A stretch of DNA of 61,258 bases from Scytonema tolypothrichoides VB-61278 (lineage in GTDB: Bacteria; Cyanobacteriota; Cyanobacteriia; Cyanobacteriales; Nostocaceae). Below the pieces are notes generated by a model. That model saw only the letters and a program-made list of their open reading frames with translations, was not told the origin of the DNA and searched no databases. Positions 55,239 to 61,258 of this stretch are shown here, in pieces. Where the stretch lies: contig NZ_JXCA02000016.1 of assembly GCF_000828085.3 (NCBI RefSeq), positions 115,098 through 176,355 on the forward strand. The letters are read 5' to 3'. Numbering within the stretch: the first letter of the stretch is position 1; every line of letters begins with the position of its first letter. Made by a program: the position numbers and the translations under genes.

Positions 55239-56756
55239 ATGGAACGCACAAACACCAACTTTAACGGACGTAACGGACACAAAACAGCAGTTCTGGAGAA
55301 AGAACTCGTTAAAGACCTAGAGACTTTGGATGCTTTGACATCAGAAAATTTGACCAATAAAATGCCAGCAGAAACACCCGTCAAAGCTGATATACATACT
55401 CAACCTGAAACGGCGGACAAAGAAGCCAAATCCCAAGAACCAGAAACACCAAAGAAGAAAAAACCGATTGCTTTGATTTTGACAGCATTGGGTGTGGGTG
55501 CTGTAGCTGCTGGAGGTTTTGGTTATCGCTGGTGGCAGTATGCTTCCACTCACCAACAGACAGACAACGCTCAAGTTGCAGGACACCTGCACCAAGTCAG
55601 CGCCCGCATTCCAGGAACCATAAGTCAAGTCTTGGTGAATGATAACCAGGAGGTACAACCAGGACAATTGCTGGTAAAACTCGATCCACGCGATTATCAA
55701 AGCAAAGTCCAACAAACTGAAGCCGCGCTACAAAATGCTCGTCGTCAGGCGCAAGCCGCACAAGCAAATATTAACTTAGCTTCAAAAACAACCAGTGCTA
55801 AGACAGTTCAAGCACAAGGAGATGTCAGTGGTGCTGTTGCAGCAATTTCCACAGCGCAAGCAGCAGTACAGGAAGCAAAAGCTGGGATTCCCGCCGCACA
55901 AGCTGAGGTGAAACAGGCAGAAGCTGGGATTCCTGCCGCACAAGCACAAGTTGCCCAAGCAAACGCCAATTTGCAAAAAGCGCAAGCTGATTACAACCGT
56001 TACAACACTCTGTATCAACAAGGAGCAATTCCCCGTCAGCAATTAGACACTGCCAAGTCAGCGTATGATGTGGCTGTAGCACAAAAGGATGCTGCTATTC
56101 AAGGAGTTAACCAAGCACAAGCACGATTAGCCGCCGCCAGAGTTGGCGTAGCAAAAGCACAGTCGCAACTAGCGCAAGCACAAGAAGGAGTGGTGAGTGC
56201 GCAAGCAAAACTAGCTGCATCCAAAGGTGGATTGCAACAAGCGACTGCAGGCGGAGAACAAACAACAGTCAACCGCAACCAGTATGAAGCAGCCAAAGCA
56301 GCCATAGCACAAGCGGACGCATCCTTAAAAGACGCGCAGTTGCAGCTATCTTACACCAACATTACCGCTCCTGCTGCTGGACGGGTAGGGCGCAAGACGG
56401 TGGAAGTTGGTAACCGGGTACAAGCAGGAACACCTTTAATGGCGATCGTCAATGATGATTATTGGGTCGTTGCCAACTTTAAAGAAACCCAGTTGGAAAA
56501 CATGAAGCCAACAGAAGAAGTAGAGATTAAACTCGATGCTTTTCCTCATCATACCTTTAAGGGTCGCGTTGATAGTATTTCGCCAGCTTCCGGCGCACAG
56601 TTTGCCCTGTTACCTCCGGATAACGCCACAGGTAACTTTACGAAAATTGTGCAACGTGTTCCTGTCAAAATTGTTTTCGACAAAGAAAGCATCAAAGGTT
56701 ATGAATCGCGGATTACACCAGGAATGTCTGCAGAAATCAGTGTAAAAGTCAAGTAG
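55239..56756 (+). CDS. EmrA-like HlyD-family efflux adaptor
   Basis: A 505-residue membrane fusion protein. After a hydrophilic N-terminus of about 75 residues, a membrane helix (PIALILTALGVGAVAAGGFG) is followed by the EmrA-like start HQQTDNAQVAGHLHQVSARI and a lipoyl half. A long Ala/Gln-rich coiled coil follows at about 150-365, with a duplicated EAGIPAAQA unit. The closing part is TAPAAGRVGRKTVEVGNRVQ and the beta barrel (NFKETQLENMKPTEEVEIKL). It pairs with the EmrB-type transporter at 58.3-59.9 kb to form a tripartite pump. Confidence 0.92.
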   Translation: MERTNTNFNGRNGHKTAVLEKELVKDLETLDALTSENLTNKMPAETPVKADIHTQPETADKEAKSQEPETPKKKKPIALILTALGVGAVAAGGFGYRWWQYASTHQQTDNAQVAGHLHQVSARIPGTISQVLVNDNQEVQPGQLLVKLDPRDYQSKVQQTEAALQNARRQAQAAQANINLASKTTSAKTVQAQGDVSGAVAAISTAQAAVQEAKAGIPAAQAEVKQAEAGIPAAQAQVAQANANLQKAQADYNRYNTLYQQGAIPRQQLDTAKSAYDVAVAQKDAAIQGVNQAQARLAAARVGVAKAQSQLAQAQEGVVSAQAKLAASKGGLQQATAGGEQTTVNRNQYEAAKAAIAQADASLKDAQLQLSYTNITAPAAGRVGRKTVEVGNRVQAGTPLMAIVNDDYWVVANFKETQLENMKPTEEVEIKLDAFPHHTFKGRVDSISPASGAQFALLPPDNATGNFTKIVQRVPVKIVFDKESIKGYESRITPGMSAEISVKVK

Positions 56757-56903
56757 GAAGAGGGGATAGGGTACAAGGAAAAATTTGTTCCTAAAACCTC
56801 TTCCAAAAGCAGTGGTATTCCTTTCCACCTGTAGAGAGGCGTTAGGTGTAGTGTCAAATGATATCTATGAAAAGATATTTAATTTGTATAAAGTAACCCT
56901 TGA

Positions 56904-58181
56904 ATGAACGCACAAGCAACTAGAAAGAGTCCACTGTTACCGGCATTCAGGTCAAGAAACTACCGTTTGTTTTTTGCTGGACAAGGCATTTCCCTTATTG
57001 GTTCGTGGATGACGCAACTTGCCACAATTTGGCTAGTTTATCACTTAACCAACAACCCCTTTATGTTGGGGGTTGTTGGATTTACCAGTCAAATTCCCAA
57101 CTTTTTTTTGACTCCCTTAGGTGGGGTATTTGTGGATCGTTTTTCCCGTCATCGTATTCTTATTGGCACGCAAATAATAGCGATGATTCAGTCGTTGGCG
57201 CTAGCACTACTGACTTTTACAGGCATGATTCATATTTGGCACATTATCGCCTTAAGTTTACTGCAAGGATTTAATAATGCCTTTGATGGACCTGCAAGAC
57301 AAGCATTTGTAATAGAGTTAGTGGAACACAGAGATGATGTAGCAAATGTCATAGCTATCAACTCGACAATGTTTAATGGTGCGCGCTTGATTGGACCTGC
57401 AATTGCTGGTTTACTCATTGCCAGAGTCGGCGCAGGTTACTGTTTTTTAATTGATGGTTTAAGCTACATTGCTGTGATTATCGCTTTGTTAGCAATGAAA
57501 ATTAAGCCTTGGAAAACTACAGTTTCTAACAGCAATCATTGGCAAAATTTTAAAGAAGGGTTTGTGTATGCCTTTGGTTTTCCACCAATCAAAACATTGT
57601 TAATATTAATAGCTTTCTTCAGCTTTTTCGGAATGCAATACACCGTACTTGCTCCGATTTTTGCAGAAGAAATCCTCAAAGGTAGTGCAGAAACTCTAGG
57701 ATTTTTGATGGCTGCGTCGGGAGTCGGAGCATTAGCGAGTGGTATTTATTTAGCTACGCGAAAAACAGTTATGGGACTTGGTAAAGTGATTGTCTTGGGT
57801 CAAGCAATTGTAGGAATTGCTTTCATTGCCTTTTCCTTGTCGCGCTTGCTTCCACTTTCTTTACTGGCAATGTTGTTTGTTGGTTTAGGAGTAATCCTCG
57901 TAATTGCCGGTAGTAACACAGTTTTACAAACCATTATTGAGGAGGAAAAGCGCGGACGGGTTTTGAGCTTATACACAATGTCATTTTTAGGAATAATACC
58001 CTTTGGGAATTTAGTGGCAGGTGCATTAGCCCATCAAATCGGCGCTCCTTACACTTTAATTATTGATGGTATTGGTTGTATTTTAGGGTCTATCTATTTT
58101 GCCAAACAGTTGCCTGAGTTAAGAAAAATGGTACTTGCAATTTATGAGCAAAAGGGTATTTTAGCAAGTGTACAACGCTAA
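56904..58181 (+). CDS. MFS transporter (EntS-like)
   Basis: A 425-residue major facilitator with 12 predicted helices. The N-terminal FRSRNYRLFFAGQGISLIGS and WMTQLATIWLVYHLTNNPF, the loop motif GGVFVDRFSRHRIL, and FNNAFDGPARQAFVIELV are typical of the MFS_3/enterobactin-exporter-like group. It lies between the adaptor and the EmrB-type gene with gaps of 147 and 88 bases, so it is probably cotranscribed. Two different MFS pumps in a MarR-controlled unit may export different substrates; the substrate is unknown. Confidence 0.88.
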   Translation: MNAQATRKSPLLPAFRSRNYRLFFAGQGISLIGSWMTQLATIWLVYHLTNNPFMLGVVGFTSQIPNFFLTPLGGVFVDRFSRHRILIGTQIIAMIQSLALALLTFTGMIHIWHIIALSLLQGFNNAFDGPARQAFVIELVEHRDDVANVIAINSTMFNGARLIGPAIAGLLIARVGAGYCFLIDGLSYIAVIIALLAMKIKPWKTTVSNSNHWQNFKEGFVYAFGFPPIKTLLILIAFFSFFGMQYTVLAPIFAEEILKGSAETLGFLMAASGVGALASGIYLATRKTVMGLGKVIVLGQAIVGIAFIAFSLSRLLPLSLLAMLFVGLGVILVIAGSNTVLQTIIEEEKRGRVLSLYTMSFLGIIPFGNLVAGALAHQIGAPYTLIIDGIGCILGSIYFAKQLPELRKMVLAIYEQKGILASVQR

Positions 58182-58269
58182 AATACTCAATTAATTAAGA
58201 ATTACTAACAAGGTTCGGTTAGGGTAGAAAATAGAAATATATTTATAATTCAATACTTGGAGTACTGCT

Positions 58270-59874
58270 GTGGCTAATACAAATGCAGTTGACAACCAAG
58301 ACAATCAGGGTTCTGTCCGATCTTCCTTCAATCAAAAAGTACCCCTGAGAACTTGGATTGGCGTTCTTGCGAGTATGCTAGGCGCATTTATGGCGGTGCT
58401 AGATATTCAGATAACCAACTCTTCACTACAAGATATTCAGGCAAGTTTAGCGGCGACTCTAGAAGAAGGTTCTTGGATTTCTACTGCTTATTTGGTGGCG
58501 GAAATTGTGGTCATTCCTTTAACCGGATGGTTGTCGCGGGTGTTTTCCCTCAAACGGTATTTGTTAGTTAACACCGCCTTATTTATCTTTTTTTCTGTAT
58601 GCTGCGCTTGGTCGTGGGATCTCAATTCTATGATTGTCTTCCGCGCCTTACAAGGTTTCACTGGAGGGGTTTTAATCCCCACCGCGATGACGGTTGTACT
58701 GACCACTTTACCACCATCCAAGCAAGCAATTGGGTTAGCTGCGTTTGCGATTACAGCGGTTTTTGCACCATCAATTGGTCCGACATTAGGAGGTTGGTTA
58801 ACAGAAAACTTCAGTTGGCACTACAGCTTTTACATAAATGTAGTTCCAGGGTTGTTGATGCTTGCTGGGGTTTGGTATGGAATTAAGCAAGAAAGACCCC
58901 AATTGCAATTGCTAAAACAAGGCGACTGGTGGGGAATTATTTCAATGGCAATTGGGTTAGCTTCTTTGCAAGTTGTTTTAGAAGAAGGTAGCCGCAAAGA
59001 TTGGTTTGGTTCAGCGTTAATTGTGCGCTTGAGTATCTTAGCGGTGATTTTCCTCACAATCTTTTTCTGGATTGAATTAACTCGCAAGCAGCCATTTATT
59101 AATTTGCGACTGGTGCGATATCGTAACTTTGGTTTAGCAAGTATTATCAATGTTTCTTTAGGAGTAGGATTGTACGGTTCTATTTATATTTTGCCGCTAT
59201 ATCTAGCCCAAATTCAAGGATACAATGCGCTGCAAATTGGTCAAGTGCTGATTTGGGCGGGAATTCCGCAACTGTTTATTATTCCCTTTATTCCAAAATT
59301 GATGCAACGCATTGATGTGCGGTTAATGGTTGCTGTGGGTGTAACTTTATTTGCGGTAAGTGCATTCATGAATTCCAAGATGACTTATCAAACGGGATAT
59401 GACCAATTAATTTGGTCACAACTTGTTCGCGCAATGGGACAACCATTGATTATGGTACCGCTAACCTCTATTGCAACTGCAGGTTTGAGTCCGAAAGAAG
59501 CAGGTTCAGCAAGCGGTTTGTTTAATATGATGCGTAATCTGGGTGGTTCTCTAGGAATTGCAGCATTAGCGACTCTGTTAACTAATAGAGAACAATTTCA
59601 CTCCAATAGATTAGGGGAATCAATCTCTATATATAATCCAGCAACTCAAGAGAGAATTAACCAAATGACGCAATATTTTGTCAGTCGTGGATCTGATTTG
59701 AGTACAGCACAAGACCAAGCTATAAAAGCTATAGACAACATAGTGCGTCGTGAAGCTTTCGTTAACGCTTTTAACGATTGTTTCTACTTTATCGCAATTG
59801 CTTTGTTACTTAGCGGTATCGCTGTTTTCTTCATCAAAAAAGTTAAGGTAACGGGTGGTGCTGTTGCTCATTAA
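58270..59874 (+). CDS. DHA2-family (EmrB/QacA) MFS drug efflux transporter
   Basis: 534 residues from GTG, with 14 predicted helices. Motif C-like and family motifs are present: LDIQITNSSLQDIQASLAAT, GWLSRVFSLKRYLL, RALQGFTGGVLIPTAMTVVL, and PSIGPTLGGWLTENFSWHYS. The C-terminal half has GSASGLFNMMRNLGGSLGIA. Together with the EmrA-like adaptor upstream it should form an inner-membrane export unit reaching a TolC-like channel. It closes the MarR-controlled group. Confidence 0.93.
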   Translation: MANTNAVDNQDNQGSVRSSFNQKVPLRTWIGVLASMLGAFMAVLDIQITNSSLQDIQASLAATLEEGSWISTAYLVAEIVVIPLTGWLSRVFSLKRYLLVNTALFIFFSVCCAWSWDLNSMIVFRALQGFTGGVLIPTAMTVVLTTLPPSKQAIGLAAFAITAVFAPSIGPTLGGWLTENFSWHYSFYINVVPGLLMLAGVWYGIKQERPQLQLLKQGDWWGIISMAIGLASLQVVLEEGSRKDWFGSALIVRLSILAVIFLTIFFWIELTRKQPFINLRLVRYRNFGLASIINVSLGVGLYGSIYILPLYLAQIQGYNALQIGQVLIWAGIPQLFIIPFIPKLMQRIDVRLMVAVGVTLFAVSAFMNSKMTYQTGYDQLIWSQLVRAMGQPLIMVPLTSIATAGLSPKEAGSASGLFNMMRNLGGSLGIAALATLLTNREQFHSNRLGESISIYNPATQERINQMTQYFVSRGSDLSTAQDQAIKAIDNIVRREAFVNAFNDCFYFIAIALLLSGIAVFFIKKVKVTGGAVAH

Positions 59875-60401
59875 ATCTACTGCATTGTTCTGAATAGAGC
59901 ATATCTGGGTTAGATCTGGGTTTTGGTGAGCATTGCCCACCTACGTGTGTTTCAAAAATCGAATATGAGTCCTATATTACGGTTATTATTTGTTATCTAC
60001 TTATAGCGATTCTGTATGATAGCTTGTCCGTAAAGTGCCATAGATGCGCCCAAATATATGAGGAACGTATCTCCTGCACCAGACGCTACGCGCGCATACC
60101 GCAAAGACCCAAAGAACACAAATAAAGAAAGGAGAAGTCAAGAAAATTTGGCGCAGCCTCACAAAGAAATGGTATCACCTTCATACTTCTTGAGGATGAA
60201 TGCAACTTCTCTCAAAGGCAAGATGCATAATCTGATAAATTGCATCATGATTTGAGTGAAAGAATTAACTTGTGCTCCTGTGCTGTTGTCAAAAAACGCC
60301 TAGTAGGATTCTTTCTGGCTGACGAGAAATCACAGAAAATCTGTCACGGTTATTGGAGCGCAGTACGGTATTTAGCAAAAGCAGGGTGATGAGGAAACAC
60401 A
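59875..60401. other. gap with repeat debris, no supported gene
   Basis: About 530 bases. A 65-codon open frame at 60058-60255 contains CCAGACGCTACGCGCGCATA small-repeat sequence and looks like intergenic repeat rather than protein. Confidence 0.5.
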
Positions 60402-60902
60402 ATGAACACGAAAAACCTAGAGCGTAAAAAATCATCGCTTCCGGTGGCGGTATTTCTCTCAGCGTTGCTCACACTACCAGTGCTTAATGGTTGCGGTGGA
60501 GGTTCTCGAACTGCTGCACCGCTACCGCCTGTTGATGATACAGCGGGTAGAAATGTGGGTTATCCACAATCTTCAAACCAACCCCAACAGGCTAAGAGGG
60601 GATTGACAACAGGCCAGAAAGTGGCGATAACTTTGGTGGGAGCAGCTGCGCTTTACTACCTCTACAACCAGCGAAAAAACGCTCAAGGCGCGGGATCTGA
60701 GGGCAAGTACTACCTTTCTAAGAACGGCCGTGTATACTACCGCGATGCGCAAGGTCGTCCTCATTGGGTAACACCTCCACCTGAGGGAATTCGAGTTCCA
60801 GAGTCAGAAGCGCAACAGTATCGGGATTTCAAAGGCTACAATGGGCGTACGACAGGTCGCGATTTGACTGACATCGCTCCACAGGAAGCACCAGCATATT
60901 AA
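60402..60902 (+). CDS. small predicted lipoprotein
   Basis: 166 residues with a Lys-rich start, a hydrophobic stretch (SLPVAVFLSALLTLPVLNGC) and a lipobox-like LPVLNGC, so Cys31 is probably the lipid-modified residue. A Pro/Gln-rich spacer is followed by a second hydrophobic helix (GQKVAITLVGAAALYYLYNQ). A conserved-looking core (KYYLSKNGRVYYRDAQGRPH, then WVTPPPEGIRVP) completes the protein. Similar small proteins occur in filamentous cyanobacteria; function unknown. The start has a weak GAGGA 14 bases upstream. Confidence 0.7.
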   Translation: MNTKNLERKKSSLPVAVFLSALLTLPVLNGCGGGSRTAAPLPPVDDTAGRNVGYPQSSNQPQQAKRGLTTGQKVAITLVGAAALYYLYNQRKNAQGAGSEGKYYLSKNGRVYYRDAQGRPHWVTPPPEGIRVPESEAQQYRDFKGYNGRTTGRDLTDIAPQEAPAY

Positions 60903-61022
60903 ATAAGAAACCGTTTGTTCAGAAGCACATATGGTCTTAACACTGAAGACCACAAAAGAATAGAAAAAGATAACGGCATAATTAACCACGCAAATTAAAC
61001 GCAAATAAAAAGGAGATAAGTC

Positions 61023-61258
61023 ATGGTAGACGACTTTTTGCGGAGAGCGACGGATTTTATTGTTGGATCAAATGAGGACGATAGCTTCGCTGCTGCGCGG
61101 AGTGCAGATCGCGAAGTACGTCCAGCTACTGAAGACCCCTACGGCGACCCTGCTGACCAAGATTACTACAGTAACGCCATCCCTGCCAGCCAAGACCCAT
61201 ACGGCGACCCTGCTGACCAAGATTACTACAGTAACGCCATCCCTGCCAGCCAAGACCC
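61023..61258 (+). CDS. partial gene for a tandem-repeat protein, cut by the window end
   Basis: Starts MVDDFLRRATDFIVGSNEDD after an AAAGGAG site and is open to the edge. From 61140 a 60-base unit repeats (61140-61199, and 61200 to the end), giving the peptide unit YGDPADQDYYSNAIPASQDP. The unit is acidic and Tyr-rich. Residues 21-29 (SFAAARSAD) come from the 27-base small repeat at 61083-61109. Family and total length unknown. Confidence 0.6.
   Translation, partial: MVDDFLRRATDFIVGSNEDDSFAAARSADREVRPATEDPYGDPADQDYYSNAIPASQDPYGDPADQDYYSNAIPASQD
61083..61109 (+). repeat. 27-base small dispersed repeat in the tandem-repeat gene
   Basis: AGCTTCGCTGCTGCGC... ending GTGCAGAT, flanked upstream by GAT. 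It matches the insertion at 32026-32052 in length and both ends, with the central bases reversed (GGAG against CTCC). Confidence 0.75.
61140..61258 (+). repeat. 60-base tandem coding repeat
   Basis: Two nearly perfect copies starting TACGGCGACCCTGCTGACC. The second is truncated by the window end, so the copy number is unknown. Confidence 0.85.

Noticed and set aside
60058-60255. 65-codon open frame before the lipoprotein gene
   Set aside because: It runs through small-repeat sequence with a basic, low-complexity product, and no ribosome site is visible.

Overview
This 61 kb window comes from a cyanobacterium, most likely a filamentous, phycoerythrin-capable member of the Nostocales. The grounds are a phycocyanin operon with rod linkers and chromophore lyases, the phycoerythrobilin-synthesis pair pebA/pebB, an hmp-type hormogonium motility locus, a CHAT/CHASE2 protein, frequent GCGATCGC (HIP1) octamers, and many of the small dispersed and short tandem repeats typical of Nostoc-like genomes. 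The species assignment is inference.

Layout. (1) 0.2-4.8 kb: a peptide-export island with a double-glycine-leader precursor carrying a beta/gamma-crystallin-like domain, a C39-peptidase ABC exporter and an HlyD-type adaptor. (2) 4.9-10.6 kb, minus strand: a sigma-70-type factor, a DUF1822 protein and a CHAT-CHASE2 membrane protein, which probably form one signalling module. Several palindromic repeats have inserted in frame into these genes. (3) 10.7-14.7 kb: a decayed region with an IS630 remnant, an Uma2 tail, an intact RluD-type pseudouridine synthase, a broken DDE transposase carrying a small MITE, and a truncated WD40 gene. (4) 14.8-24.6 kb, minus strand: a phycobiliprotein cluster read as cpcS-type lyase, pebB, pebA, then cpcB, cpcA, two rod linkers, cpcE and cpcF. 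A TnpB element with a ribbon-helix-helix gene lies between cpcE and cpcF. Hairpins separate several cistrons.

(5) 24.8-35.5 kb: mostly stand-alone genes. These are a pentapeptide-repeat protein, an AIM24 protein, a formamidase/acetamidase, an SDR oxidoreductase divergent from a MerR regulator over a perfect palindromic operator, a ketopantoate reductase, an AMP-forming CoA ligase, a DUF3352 protein and the cytochrome c assembly protein CcsA/CcsB. (6) 35.8-47.6 kb: a prolyl oligopeptidase and a chemotaxis-like hmp locus (CheY, CheW, MCP and CheA-hybrid proteins) divergent from an apparently short hmpF. hmpA is not present between them. (7) 47.6-55 kb: tilS, an M16 double-domain peptidase, tRNA-Arg(TCT), a frameshifted membrane-protein gene and an HTH protein. 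(8) 54.6-59.9 kb: a MarR regulator followed by an EmrA-like adaptor and two MFS transporters. A 15-bp motif lies upstream of both the regulator and the adaptor. (9) 60.4-61.3 kb: a small lipoprotein and the start of a 20-residue-repeat protein cut by the window end.

The most notable features are the crystallin-like secretion cargo, the sigma/DUF1822/CHAT-CHASE2 module, the PEB-synthesis plus phycocyanin cluster split by TnpB, and the number of small mobile repeats that have been absorbed into reading frames without breaking them.
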